In this document: positions 25,393-34,725 of the stretch, piece after piece
Position numbering within the stretch: the first letter of the stretch is position 1
Layout: every line of letters starts with the position of its first letter
Assembly (NCBI RefSeq): GCF_052068095.1
Contig: NZ_JBQHDG010000004.1
Span: 62,001 to 126,000 of the forward strand
Source of the DNA: Phytohabitans sp052068095
GTDB lineage: Bacteria; Actinomycetota; Actinomycetes; Mycobacteriales; Micromonosporaceae
DNA: 64,000 nucleotides
Reading direction: 5' to 3'
Position numbers and translations under genes: made by a program
Notes under the pieces: generated by a model
Told to the model about the DNA's origin: nothing
What the model saw: the letters and a program-made list of their open reading frames with translations, nothing else
The model's database searches: none

Positions 25393-26871
25393 CTAGATCG
25401 CGGTCAGCGTGAGCGTCGCGGTGTAGGTGCCGGCGCCGGTGTCGGTCGGTAGCTCCAGACGCAGCTCGGCGCCGAGCCGGGCCGTGCCACGACCACTGCC
25501 GGCCGGTGCCGAGCCCAGCACCGCGCCACCCGCGATACCGTTGCCGGACGTGAAGCCGGGTGGCGCGATCGGCCCGGCCACCACACCCTGCCCGCTGGCC
25601 TGCGCGAGGATCTGCGGCGTCCAGCCCAGGTACTTGCCCCCGAAGTTGGCCCCACCGTCGGCGGTGAAAGCGGAGACCTGGCCGGACGCGTTCCAGCCCG
25701 GCTTGGCGGCGCGGGTGTCGGTGACGGTCACCGGACGCAGCGCCCCGGCGGCCTCCAGCCGGTCGCCGGCGGCGCCGAGCGTCGTGGCCGGCAATGCGAC
25801 GGTGCGGTCGTTCGGGTCGACGCTGAGCACCAGCGCGCCGTCGCTTTCCCGGACCGTGGCGACGATCGACTGGCTGCCGCCCGGCTCACCTGGCCCACCA
25901 CCGTCCTCCACGACGAGGGTCACCGGTGCCGCCTCGGCGACCGCGTTGTGGTCCTCGTCGTAGAGCACCGCCTTGTACTGGCAGCCGTCCAGCGCTTCGG
26001 TCGCGGTGAACGAGTACGCGGCACCGCCCTCGCCCGGCACCACGGCGAAGTCGGCCGCGCCCGCGCACTTGCTGAACCAGTGGTAGTGGTCCAGTTCGGT
26101 TTCCGGGGTCTGCAAGGCGACGAGGTTGACCTGCTGTCCCGGTGCGTAGCTGTCCTGCATCCCGAAGATGTCCAAAGCCACCTCCGGATCAGGGTCGGTC
26201 AGCTCACCAACCGCGAACGTGTAGTCGACCGCACCGCTGGACACCGCTGTGCCGTCGGTCAGCGTGCCGTCCGCCTGGAACTTCAGCGTGTAGCGGCCGG
26301 TCGCGCTGAACGCCCAGTTGGCGTGGGCGTGCACGTGGTCACCGACCTCGATCGCGTCCGGCAGGCCGTCGTCGCTGCGGAACAGAACCTGAGCGTTGCC
26401 GAACGGGTCGTTGACGAACACGGACACCCGGCCCGGCCCCTCGACGCCGACAAGGCTCAGCCGGATCTTCCCGCCGGCGAAGACACCGGTGGGCAGGTTG
26501 AGCGTCTCCCAGCCCGGCCACAACAGGTTCGGGTCCTGCACCTGCGGCAACAACCAGACCGGCGTGCCCGGCGCGCCCAGGAACGCGTAGCTGGGCACGT
26601 CCGGCACCGTGGTCTGCGACTCCGGCAGCGCGTGGAACAGCACGTCCGCCGGATCCCGGGTGACCGGCGACGCACCCGTGTCGTCTCGCACCTTCAGCGA
26701 CAGCGCGCCGCCCTCGTAGTGCACGTCGATCACGTCGACGTGCCCCCGCGAGAGCACTGTCTGCTCCGCCGCCAGCGCCGGCGATGGCGTCACCACGGCC
26801 GCCGCCACCAGCGAACCGATCGCCGCGAGCAGCACCAGCGGTCTGCTCATCGGTCTCATTCGGCTTCTCAC
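25393..26871 (-). CDS. Secreted choice-of-anchor M protein with Ig-like C-terminal domains
   Basis: About 492 residues. Signal peptide (LVLLAAIGSLVAAAVVTPSP, cleavage near ALA), one full repeat (GHVDVIDVHYEGG, YAFLGAPGTPVWLLPQ, LLWPGWET, GPGRVSVFV, HVHAHANWAF), an Ig-like domain with a Cys pair (CAGAADF, DGCQYKAV) and a C-terminal WxL-like region (GAAGDRLEAAG to TLTLTAI). GGGAGGA precedes the GTG at 26871 closely; the ATG at 26859 is an alternative. A perfect 7-bp inverted repeat (Zur-like, 26900-26920) lies 29 bp upstream. It heads the operon with the DUF916-like and LARTG proteins. Confidence 0.83.
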   Translation of the reverse strand: MRSRMRPMSRPLVLLAAIGSLVAAAVVTPSPALAAEQTVLSRGHVDVIDVHYEGGALSLKVRDDTGASPVTRDPADVLFHALPESQTTVPDVPSYAFLGAPGTPVWLLPQVQDPNLLWPGWETLNLPTGVFAGGKIRLSLVGVEGPGRVSVFVNDPFGNAQVLFRSDDGLPDAIEVGDHVHAHANWAFSATGRYTLKFQADGTLTDGTAVSSGAVDYTFAVGELTDPDPEVALDIFGMQDSYAPGQQVNLVALQTPETELDHYHWFSKCAGAADFAVVPGEGGAAYSFTATEALDGCQYKAVLYDEDHNAVAEAAPVTLVVEDGGGPGEPGGSQSIVATVRESDGALVLSVDPNDRTVALPATTLGAAGDRLEAAGALRPVTVTDTRAAKPGWNASGQVSAFTADGGANFGGKYLGWTPQILAQASGQGVVAGPIAPPGFTSGNGIAGGAVLGSAPAGSGRGTARLGAELRLELPTDTGAGTYTATLTLTAI

Positions 26872-26899
26872 ATTCCTCCCCCTTGCGCCATCTACCTCA

Positions 26900-26920
26900 T
26901 ATTGGAAATGAAATCCAATA
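26900..26920. promoter_or_regulatory. Candidate Zur box upstream of surface-protein operon
   Basis: TATTGGA and TCCAATA form a perfect 7-bp inverted repeat around AATGAAA, 21 bp in total, the same length as the box at 22657-22677. It is 29 bp upstream of the surface-protein start. Confidence 0.6.
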
Positions 26921-27031
26921 CCACTAACTGCGCCGGAATCTAGCACGGACGCGACCGGCGCGTCGAGGTGAGGCGGGCCATCCCGGTCGTCCGTCCGATC
27001 CGAGGTGTCGCCTCGTTTTCCGCTTCCGCGG

Positions 27032-27879
27032 CTAGAAGACGTGCCGGGCCAGCAGTCCGTGCCGGGGCGCGCCCAGCCAGGCGCCGAGGAAGACCGCGGT
27101 GAGCACGAGCACGATGGTGCCGCCGACCGGCAGGTCCCACGACCACGAGACGTACAGGCCGGCGAGCGCGGAGAGCCCACCGATCGCCGGTGCGAGGACC
27201 ATCATCACGGCGAGCCGGTCGGTCAGCAGGCGGGCCGCCGCGGCCGGTGTGACGAGCAGGGCCAGCACCAGGATGTTGCCGATGGTCCGGACCGAGATGA
27301 CCACGGCGAGCGTGACGAGCACGTACAGCAGCAGGTCGAGCCAGAACACCCGCAGCCCCATCGCGCGGGCCGACTCGCGGTCCAGCGAGATGGCGACGAA
27401 CTCCTTGTGCAGCAACAGGATCGCCAGCAGGATGACCAGGCCGGTACCGCCGACGACGTACACGTCCTCGTCCGGGATCCCGGTGATCGACCCGAACAGG
27501 AACTGTTGAAGCGAACCGGCGTACCCGGGGGCGCGGGAGATGACCACGATGCCGAGCGCGAACGCGGCCACGAAGAACACCCCGATGACCGAGTCCTCCT
27601 TCAGCCGCCGCTGCTGCGCGAACACCGCCACCAGGATCGCGGTCACCACGCCGGCGACGGTGCCGCCGAGGACAAGGTTGCCGGAGACGAGGAACGCGAC
27701 CGCCAGGCCGGGAAACACCGCGTGGGCGACCGCGTCGCCGATGAACGCCATGCCGCGCAGGACCACGTAGCAGCCGACCACGCCGCACACGGTCGCCGAC
27801 ATCACCGCGATCAGCAGCGCCTTGCCCAGGAACGCCAGATCGGGGTTGAACAGGTCGGCGACGAAGTCCGCGGGCGACA

Positions 27880-27883
<4 letters not shown>
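27032..27883 (-). CDS. Zinc/metal ABC transporter permease, ZnuB-like (anchored-repeat type)
   Basis: 283 residues with eight or nine transmembrane helices. Motifs of the ABC-3 metal permease family are visible: GCYVVLRGMAFIGDAVAHAVFPG near the N-terminus and IGNILVLALLVTPAAAARLL near residue 200. The GTG at 27883 overlaps the stop of the ATPase gene (GTGATG), so the two are coupled. It is the last gene of the four-gene transporter operon starting at 31087. Confidence 0.93.
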
Positions 27884-28640
<757 letters not shown>

Positions 28641-28644
<4 letters not shown>

Positions 28645-29543
28645 TGCTGCTCCTCCGCGGCGAGGGCGCGGCGGCGAGCCCGCGCGCCGCGTACCGTGAC
28701 GACGATCAGCGCCACGGCGAACAGGGCCGCGGCGGCCACCAGCAGGGCAACGACGAGTCCGGACCCGCCGGAGCCGTTCTCGGACTCCGCAGCCGCGGCC
28801 GCGCTCGGCGTGGCGCCGGTGCTCGGCAGGCTTCCGGTGTAGGAGGCGGTGAACGCGCCGTCGACCGGGGTGCTGTCGCCGACCGCGATCCGCAGCACCT
28901 CCCGTCCGGCGACCCGGGTGCCGTCCACCAGGTCGGCGGTGATCTCGACCGCGACCAGGTACACGCCAGGCTTGGAGAAGATCCAGTTGGCGTGCGTGTG
29001 CGTGTTCGTCTCCACCCACAACGGCTGCGGATACGGCTTGGTGGAGTTCCACAGCACCTGTGGTGCGCCGAGGTTGCCGGACTGTAGGTACACCGTGAGG
29101 CTGCCGGGGCCTTGCACGCCGAGCAGGTTCATCGTCACGCCCCGCGCGATCGCCTCCATGACGCCAGGATCCTGGGTGTTCCAGCCGATCCACACCACGT
29201 CCTGGTCCTGCGTCTGCGGCACCACGTGCACCGGTGTACCCGGGCTCTGGCCGAGGAACGCGTATGCCGGGTCGTCCGGCACCCGCTGCACCGCCGCGTC
29301 GCGCACGCGCAGGACCGCGTCGGAGGGTTTACGCCAGACCGGTGGTACCACGGTGTCGTCGTGGATCTGAATCGTCCACGCACCGTCGCGGTAGCGCGGT
29401 CCGATGTCCACGTGCCCGGTTTCCAGCACCGCCCGGCCGGCCGCCACCGACTGGTCGGGGTCGAGGGTCTGGCCCAGGCCGTCCGGCTGCGGGGTCGGCG
29501 CGAGCGCCAGCGTCGCCGCCAGCGCGGCTGCCATCGTCTTCAT
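28641..29543 (-). CDS. Wall-anchored choice-of-anchor M protein with LPSTG signal
   Basis: 300 residues. A short signal peptide (KTMAAALAATLALAP), one repeat (GHVDIGPRY, DAVLRVRDAAVQRVP, YAFLGQSPGTPVHVVPQ, VVWIGWNTQD, GPGSLTVYLQSG, HTHANWIF), then LPSTG about 15 residues before a hydrophobic helix and a basic tail (RGARARRRALAA). LPSTG fits sortase sorting, although the spacer before the helix is long. The ATG overlaps the stop of the binding-protein gene (TGATG) and its own stop overlaps the ATPase ATG. It presumably works with the importer to capture metal at the wall. Confidence 0.85.
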
Positions 29544-31087
29544 CAGCTCAGGCATTCCTTCAAGGAGTCGGCGTTGAAGCGCATCATCTGTACGTAGGTC
29601 TCGACGGTGCCGTCGAACGTGTCCCCGTAGATCGAGCACACGCGCACGCCCTGCTCCTTGGCGACTTCGACCAATGTGGACGAACGGGCGCGCAGGTTCG
29701 GTTCGAGGAAGACCGCCCGTACCCGCAGGTTGCGGATCGTCTCGGTGAGCTTGACCCGGTCGGCCAGGCTCGGTTCGGTGGCCGGGTTGGGCGTCACGAA
29801 GCCGGCGACCGGGATGCCGTAGGCGTGGGCCAGGTAGCCGAACGCGTCGTGGGTCGTCACCAGGTAGCGGTTGGCCGGTGGGATCGCGGCGATCGTGGCG
29901 GCGACGTACGCGTCCAGCGCGGTCAGCTCGGCCAGATAGGCGTCCGCGCCGCGCCGGTAGCCGGCGGCACCGGCCGGGTCGACGCCGATCAGCGTGTCCC
30001 GGATCAGCTCCACATAGGACTGCGCGTTGCCGACGTCCTGCCACAGGTGCGGGTCGATCTCGCCGTGCACGTGCCGGCCCAGCACCGCCTGCGGCAGCTG
30101 GTACACCTTGTCACCCGGCCGGCCCAGGAAGCGGTACCCGCGGCCGGACGGGATCTGCTTGAGCGCCTTGCCCGGCACCTCGATCACGGTGGTCGCCGGG
30201 TCGTAGGTCTCCTGGTGCGCCTCCCCACCCCCGTGCGGGTCGGCGTACAGGTACAGCCGCCTCTGGTCCACGTCGACCGCGATGTCGGCGTGACCCGCGC
30301 CGAGCACCGTCCCGCCGACCGAGTGCGGGTCGACACCCACCGCGAACGTGAACGTCTGCCGGCCCAACTCCACCGGCTTCGAACCGTGCGCCACCGCCAG
30401 CCGGGCCTCCATCGTCAGCCGGTAGACACCCGGCTCGGTGAACGCCCAGCTCATGTGCGTGTGCGCGTCCGGTGGCAGCACGGCCGTGTCGTCCCGGTAG
30501 CCGCCGGCCGGGTCGAACCCGTCCGCGGAGTTGACGTAGAACTCCGGATCGCCGAACGACTCGGTCAGGTAGGCGACCAGGTCACCGGGGCCGGACACCT
30601 CCGTGGCGGACAGCAACACATCCGACGAGCGGTTCGCCCCGTACTGGCGGCCGGTGCCACGCACCCGCATGCCGAGCCAGATCGTGTCCAGCGAGGCATC
30701 CTCCACCAGCGGGATGATCTCGGCGGCGTACTTGGTGGCGCCCTCGGCGAGCGAGATATTGGGTACGCCCTCGCCGAGGTTGGCGTCCAGCGCCTTGATG
30801 ACGCTCTGCGCCTCCAGCAGCAGGTAGTTACTGAACGCGACGTCGGCGTAGACCACGTTCCGGACATCCCGCAGCGTCGGCTCGTACCCGTGCGCGTCGG
30901 CGTCGTCCGGCACGATCGAGTCCACCAGCACCCGGTCACCGCCCACGTTGCGCACCAGGTCGGCCAGGATCCCGGTCGTCGTCACCACCTGCACCCGCTC
31001 GTCCGAGTCGCTCAGCGCGACCGGCGCCGTGCACCCGGACAGGACAACCGCCGCCACGACGGCAGCGGTCAACCACGGCGTCCTCAT
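29543..31087 (-). CDS. Metal-binding lipoprotein, ZnuA-like, with inserted surface-repeat domain
   Basis: 514 residues. The signal peptide ends in LSGC (lipid Cys19). ZnuA-like ligands are visible in two separated halves: DAHGYEPTLRDVRNVVYAD in the N-terminal half, and DPHLWQDVGNAQSYVE, TTHDAFGYLAHAYGI and AVFLEPNLR in the C-terminal half. Between them lies a choice-of-anchor M-type domain of about 200 residues whose halves are in swapped order: DTIWLGMRV, GPGDLVAYLTESFG and HTHMSWAF come before GHADIAVDV and YRFLGRPGDKVYQLPQ. The insertion occupies the place of the histidine-rich loop of classical ZnuA. The ATG at 31087 follows GGGGAGGAGA. A perfect Zur-like box lies 52-72 bp upstream. Confidence 0.92.
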   Translation of the reverse strand: MRTPWLTAAVVAAVVLSGCTAPVALSDSDERVQVVTTTGILADLVRNVGGDRVLVDSIVPDDADAHGYEPTLRDVRNVVYADVAFSNYLLLEAQSVIKALDANLGEGVPNISLAEGATKYAAEIIPLVEDASLDTIWLGMRVRGTGRQYGANRSSDVLLSATEVSGPGDLVAYLTESFGDPEFYVNSADGFDPAGGYRDDTAVLPPDAHTHMSWAFTEPGVYRLTMEARLAVAHGSKPVELGRQTFTFAVGVDPHSVGGTVLGAGHADIAVDVDQRRLYLYADPHGGGEAHQETYDPATTVIEVPGKALKQIPSGRGYRFLGRPGDKVYQLPQAVLGRHVHGEIDPHLWQDVGNAQSYVELIRDTLIGVDPAGAAGYRRGADAYLAELTALDAYVAATIAAIPPANRYLVTTHDAFGYLAHAYGIPVAGFVTPNPATEPSLADRVKLTETIRNLRVRAVFLEPNLRARSSTLVEVAKEQGVRVCSIYGDTFDGTVETYVQMMRFNADSLKECLS

Positions 31088-31138
31088 CCGCTGGTCTCCT
31101 CCCCACATGGCCAGCCGACCCGCACCGCTCACTATCAG

Positions 31139-31159
31139 TAATGAAAACGGTTTTCGGTA
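31139..31159. promoter_or_regulatory. Candidate Zur box upstream of the zinc-importer operon
   Basis: GAAAAC and GTTTTC flank a central G, extended by TA at both ends to 21 bp. It is the best Zur-type palindrome in the window and lies 52-72 bp before the binding-protein ATG. Zinc-dependent repression of the importer is expected. Confidence 0.7.
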
Positions 31160-31277
31160 GCATAGCCAGTGATCCAGCGGCGGCAAAGACCCTCAACGAG
31201 ATCTGTGACGCAGGCAGCGAAAAGCGGGACGGGGCCGACCCGGTCGACCCCGTCCCGCTATACCACCCGAAGGCGGA

Positions 31278-31583
31278 TCAGTGTTCGTCGTAGTGTTCCC
31301 CGTGTACGGCGTGGCGGTGCCCGTCATGCACGTAGTCCACGTGGTCTTCGTGTGTCACGGCGTCGTGCCCGCAGCCGTCGGCATGGGTGTGCTCGTGCGC
31401 CTCGGCCTGCACGTGCACGCCCTGGACGCTGCACTCGTCGTAGTGGTCGCCGTGACTGTGGTGCACGTGGCCGTCGTGCAGGTAGTCGACATGGTCACCG
31501 TGCCGCACGCTGGCATGTCCACAGTCGCCGGCGTGGGTGTGCTCGTGCCCAGTGTGCGGGCGGTGTTCGGTCGCGGTCGTCAT
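31278..31583 (-). CDS. Histidine-rich protein with internal duplication, probable zinc binder
   Basis: 101 residues of which about 30 are His, with many Asp and Glu. Two tandem copies of a roughly 38-residue unit are seen: HEHTHAGDCGHASVRHGD to HGDHYDE, and HEHTHADGCGHDAVTHED to HGEHYDE. There is no signal peptide or membrane segment, so it is cytoplasmic, perhaps a zinc store, chaperone or buffer. The ATG overlaps the stop of the ArsR gene (ATGA), so both are expressed together. Single-unit versions of such proteins beside ArsR regulators are familiar in actinobacteria; the biochemical function is not known to me. Confidence 0.75.
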   Translation of the reverse strand: MTTATEHRPHTGHEHTHAGDCGHASVRHGDHVDYLHDGHVHHSHGDHYDECSVQGVHVQAEAHEHTHADGCGHDAVTHEDHVDYVHDGHRHAVHGEHYDEH

Positions 31584-31882
31584 CTCTGGTTTTCCTCCTT
31601 CACGTGGGCGATGGCATCACGCACGATGTGCGCCACATGGGCATCGCGCAACGCGTACGCCATCTCCCTCCCCCTTCGGACCCGCCGCACCAGCCGTGCG
31701 TCCCGCAGCACCTTCAGGTGCTGCGACACCAGCGGCTGCGCCAACCCGGTCGCCGCCACCAACTGGTGCACGAGGTGTTCCTGGTCGGCCAGCAGGTCCA
31801 CGATCGCCACCCGGACCGGCGAGGCCAGCACCCGAAACAGGGCCCCCACCTCCTCGTAACGATCCAGCGACGCCTCTGTCAC
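31580..31882 (-). CDS. ArsR/SmtB-family metal-responsive repressor
   Basis: 100 residues. The winged helix is canonical: ALFRVLASPVRVAIVDLLAD, VHQLVAATGLAQPLVSQHLKVLRDARLV and RRGREMAYALRD, then DAHVAHIVRDAIAH, where the C-terminal helix carries the His ligands expected for an alpha-5 zinc site. The GTG at 31882 matches the usual N-terminus of this family; ATG at 31912 would add CxC residues and is an alternative. A GCGCATGCGAC near-palindrome around 31895 is a candidate operator. It is coupled to the histidine-rich gene and probably derepresses it at high zinc. Confidence 0.85.
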   Translation of the reverse strand: MTEASLDRYEEVGALFRVLASPVRVAIVDLLADQEHLVHQLVAATGLAQPLVSQHLKVLRDARLVRRVRRGREMAYALRDAHVAHIVRDAIAHVKEENQR

Positions 31883-31961
31883 CGATACATAGTCGCATGC
31901 GCAATGAAGCATACAAAGTCCGTGAGCTGCGAAGTCCGGCGACTGATCAGCGGACACGTGG

Positions 31962-33098
31962 TCACACGGTGCGCAGGTCGAGCGTGTGCCAGGCGATGCT
32001 CTCTCCTATGGCGGTGGACCACCACAGCACCCCGCCCCGGTAGAACACCCTGGCCACCGCGTCGGCCACGCTGATCAGCCGCCGTACCTTCAGGTCGTAG
32101 ACGAGCAGCCGCCGTCCACCGTTCGCGGCGACGACCGTGCTCGAGCCCGCCAAGAGCACCTCGAACCGGTCCAGCACCGCCACGTCGACGATCGCGGCGG
32201 TAGCGCCGTCGTCGGCCACCCGCCGCCGCTGCGAGCCGTCCACCCGTATCAGCTCGCTCCGAACAGGGCCGTCGCCGGACAAGACGAACACCCGGCACCA
32301 GCCGGGCCCGCATCTGTCCAGCATGTCGCCGGCGGCGTCGACGGTAACCACCTGCGCGGTGTCCATACTGCGCAGCCGAGCCCGACCACTACTGCCGGCG
32401 CTGGCCAGCCACGGCCAGCCGGACAGCGTCCACGTACCAGGCTCCGTGCGCACCTCAACCCGGCCACCGCCGACCGGCACCGACCGTACCTCGGTGGCTT
32501 CCTGGCCGCCGGGTGCCTCCGCCGTCCAGTACAGCCGGCCGGACTCGACGACGATGTCGTAGTCCGAGCCGAAGAACGCCACCCGGCCGGTGTCCCCGGT
32601 AATCTTCCGCGGCGTCCCACCAGGCAGACCTGCCCGCCACAGCTCGGTCCGCACTGTGCCGTCCCGGCCGGTGACCGACTCGGCCCAGACCAGCTGCCCG
32701 CCGGCGGGGGTGAAGCCGGCGTACCGCGGGGCCACCGCCGTCGGGAGCCGGCGCAGCACATGGACCGCCCCGTCAGCTCCCCGCACCACCAGACGCACCT
32801 CACCGCCGCCCGGATCGGACGCGGTACCGACCGAGACCCGCTCGTCCAGGAAGTAGACCGGGCTGTAGAGCGCGCCGTCAGACAGCACACCAGGCACTTG
32901 CGCGCGCTGGGCATGCGGCCACACCACCTCCGCGGCAGGCGGCCGAGGGCGCGGCGAACGGAGCCGGTCCGGCACCTGCGCCACCAGCACTCCGGCCGCG
33001 CCCACGGCAGCGACCAGCCCCAGCACGCCACGAACCGACTGCCGGGGCCGCCACCGTGACGGCTCCGGCACCGGTCCACTCTGTCGGTGCACCACCAC
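31962..33098 (-). CDS. Membrane-anchored beta-propeller-like protein
   Basis: About 378 residues. A basic N-terminus and one transmembrane segment (VRGVLGLVAAVGAAGVLVAQ) are followed by an outer domain with repeated short strands such as GGQLVWAESVTG, SGRLYWTAEAPGG and YRGGVLWWSTAIG, which look like TolB/WD-type propeller blades. A Cys pair RCGPGWCRVF lies near residue 275. The start is uncertain; three successive GTG codons (33098, 33095, 33092) lack a clear ribosome binding site. It is transcribed towards the ArsR gene with 79 bp between them. Function unknown. Confidence 0.6.
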   Translation of the reverse strand: MVVHRQSGPVPEPSRWRPRQSVRGVLGLVAAVGAAGVLVAQVPDRLRSPRPRPPAAEVVWPHAQRAQVPGVLSDGALYSPVYFLDERVSVGTASDPGGGEVRLVVRGADGAVHVLRRLPTAVAPRYAGFTPAGGQLVWAESVTGRDGTVRTELWRAGLPGGTPRKITGDTGRVAFFGSDYDIVVESGRLYWTAEAPGGQEATEVRSVPVGGGRVEVRTEPGTWTLSGWPWLASAGSSGRARLRSMDTAQVVTVDAAGDMLDRCGPGWCRVFVLSGDGPVRSELIRVDGSQRRRVADDGATAAIVDVAVLDRFEVLLAGSSTVVAANGGRRLLVYDLKVRRLISVADAVARVFYRGGVLWWSTAIGESIAWHTLDLRTV

Positions 33099-33318
33099 GC
33101 AAAAACCGTAGCCGCCACGTCTGCGACCGGCCGGCCGCGTATGACGCGCTGTCCTGGTGTAGCGGGTCGGGGGTGTTGCCGCGGCGGACGCGAGTGGGCG
33201 CGATCGATTCTGCGGACGGCCGGACAGCCCGCATAGCTGGGCTTTGACAGCCTGAACCGAGTCGGCGAGGGCACCGTCGTTGCCGGGGGCAGCCGATCGG
33301 GCGCCGGTGGTGCGTGCG

Positions 33319-33768
33319 TCAGGCGGTGGCCAGCATGCCGGGCGGATCAGTCGCGGTCGCGGCGGCGGGGCCGGTCCGGGACTGGTTTTCAGAGCCGGTC
33401 GACATGGGCAGGGACCGGTCGATCGGGGCGGTGAACAGGCCAAGCAGCCCAGTCACCTCCAGCACGCGGCGGACTATCGGTTGCGGATGGGTGATCCACA
33501 CCCGGCGTCCGGCCCGGACGGCGGCGTTGCGGACGGCGACGAGCGCGCCGATGCCGGTGCAATCCAGAAAGCTCACCCCGGCCAGGTCGACGTCAAGCAC
33601 AGCGGGGCCGTGCTCGTGCAGGAGGCCGAGCAGCCGGTCGCGGAGCACGTAAGCGGTTGCCAGGTCGACCTCGCCGGCCACGGCGACCAGCGCCGTGGAC
33701 GGTGATGGCCAACTGGTGTCGAGGTGGAGCTGGGTAAACGCGGTCCCGGGCGAAAACGTGGTGGCCAT
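33319..33768 (-). CDS. STAS-domain anti-sigma-factor antagonist
   Basis: 149 residues. The STAS core is VAVAGEVDLATAYVLRDRLLGLL, VLDVDLAGVSFLDCTGIGALVAVRNAA and VWITHPQPIVRRVLEVTGLLGLF. The usual phospho-site motif DSSG is DCTG here, so the acceptor would be the Thr, or phosphorylation may be lost. The last 25 residues are disordered and Pro/Ala/Thr-rich. GGAGGTT precedes the ATG at 33768. In this organism it may act on a SigB/SigF-type sigma factor such as that at 58.4 kb; no anti-sigma kinase gene is adjacent. Confidence 0.88.
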   Translation of the reverse strand: MATTFSPGTAFTQLHLDTSWPSPSTALVAVAGEVDLATAYVLRDRLLGLLHEHGPAVLDVDLAGVSFLDCTGIGALVAVRNAAVRAGRRVWITHPQPIVRRVLEVTGLLGLFTAPIDRSLPMSTGSENQSRTGPAAATATDPPGMLATA

Positions 33769-33799
33769 GATGAACCTCCGGCCCAACTGCCGTACGGGG

Positions 33800-33852
33800 A
33801 TTGCGTGGTGAGCGGGCGAGGGCTGGGCCCGTGGCCGGGGAGGCAACCACCC
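33800..33852. repeat. ~53-bp repeated element, copy A
   Basis: The segment beginning ATTGCG and containing GTGAGCGGGCG, TGGGCCC and GGCCGGGGAGGC matches 58295-58351 at roughly four positions out of five. Here it lies 32-84 bp upstream of the STAS gene. The rest of the 33769-34241 intergenic region (473 bp) shows no convincing gene. Confidence 0.55.
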
Positions 33853-34241
33853 GAAACTGCGGCTGGTGGTTGCGGGCTCGATGAGCCGCGCACATCGGTG
33901 CGGCGCAGCTACCCCGCAGGCTACCCCAGGAGTGTTCGCGCAGGGAGCCTTCTGTGTCCTGCGCCAACCCCGCGGCACTGCGCGGCTGGCAGCGGAACAG
34001 GTCGGGCACGACCATCTGGAAGGACATCGAGGTTTCTCTATGTGTTGATCTGTCCGAAGTGAGCGAGACCCCGTTGTCGTATTCGCTGATCGCTTCGATG
34101 TCCACCGCAGCGGATCGGTCGAGGCTAGGCACCAGTCCGCCGGGTTGCCGGCGCCACCCCGCGATCCCCACCAAGGCGATGTTGACCTGCTCGGCGCCAG
34201 TGCCGACCCGGCGTTCGGGTGCGTCGCTGCCTGGTCAGGAC

Positions 34242-34631
34242 CTACGGCACCGGCGTCGTCTGTGCGACAGCGATTTTCCAGCCGGCGGGCTCGCGCACCA
34301 CGGTGAACGTGAGGCTGCCCCTCGTCGGCACGGCGGATCCTTCGCCGCGCTCGTCGGAGACGTACTTGGCACAGCTCACCAGCGCGACGTCGGGACGAAT
34401 GAAGCGGATGTCCTCGATTTCCAGACGGGTGAACACCTTGGCCATCGGGCTCTTCAGCCCGGCTGTCATCGCCTCGCGCAGCGCCTCCCTTCCGAGGACG
34501 CGGCGCCCGGCGATGTTCACCAGTACCAGGTCGGGGTGGTGCAGTGCGACGAACTCCTCGACGTCGCTCTGGTGCCGGTCGACGGCGGCGACAAGGTCGC
34601 GGATGGCGGTCAGATCCTGCTGGTCGGTCAT
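34242..34631 (-). CDS. SnoaL-like/NTF2-fold protein
   Basis: 129 residues with the SgcJ/EcaC-type SnoaL-like pattern: LTAIRDLVAAVDRHQSDVEEFVALHHPDLVLVNIAGRRVLGREAL, a central MAKVFTRLEIEDIRFIRPDVALVSC and a closing TFTVVREPAGWKIAVAQTT. Such proteins are small alpha+beta barrels used as binding or isomerase folds; specificity is unknown. GGGGAG precedes the ATG. It is divergent from a TetR gene, with two matching palindromes between, so it is probably that regulator's target. Confidence 0.85.
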   Translation of the reverse strand: MTDQQDLTAIRDLVAAVDRHQSDVEEFVALHHPDLVLVNIAGRRVLGREALREAMTAGLKSPMAKVFTRLEIEDIRFIRPDVALVSCAKYVSDERGEGSAVPTRGSLTFTVVREPAGWKIAVAQTTPVP

Positions 34632-34653
34632 CGGGACTCCCCGGGATTTCAGT

Positions 34654-34674
34654 TGCGGAGTGATTTGCTCCGCA
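34654..34674. promoter_or_regulatory. TetR operator candidate 1
   Basis: TGCGGAG and CTCCGCA form a perfect 7-bp inverted repeat with a 7-bp spacer, 23 bp upstream of the SnoaL-like start codon. The same CGGAG-N7-CTCCG pattern recurs at 34690-34706. Confidence 0.6.
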
Positions 34675-34689
34675 CTCGGAACAGTACGC

Positions 34690-34706
34690 CGGAGCGAAGT
34701 GCTCCG
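34690..34706. promoter_or_regulatory. TetR operator candidate 2
   Basis: CGGAG, seven bases, CTCCG, flanked by an outer TACGC...GCGTA inverted repeat. It lies about 20 bp upstream of the TetR start codon, so it can mediate autoregulation. Confidence 0.6.
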
Positions 34707-34725
34707 CAATGCGTATGATGCGGAC

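Noticed and set aside
29234..31141. 635-codon plus-strand frame opposite the zinc-importer genes
   Set aside because: No motifs, Arg/Val/His-biased, opposite well-identified lipoprotein genes.
33769..34241. Possible small minus-strand gene starting near 34040
   Set aside because: No ribosome binding site, no family resemblance and uneven codon usage.
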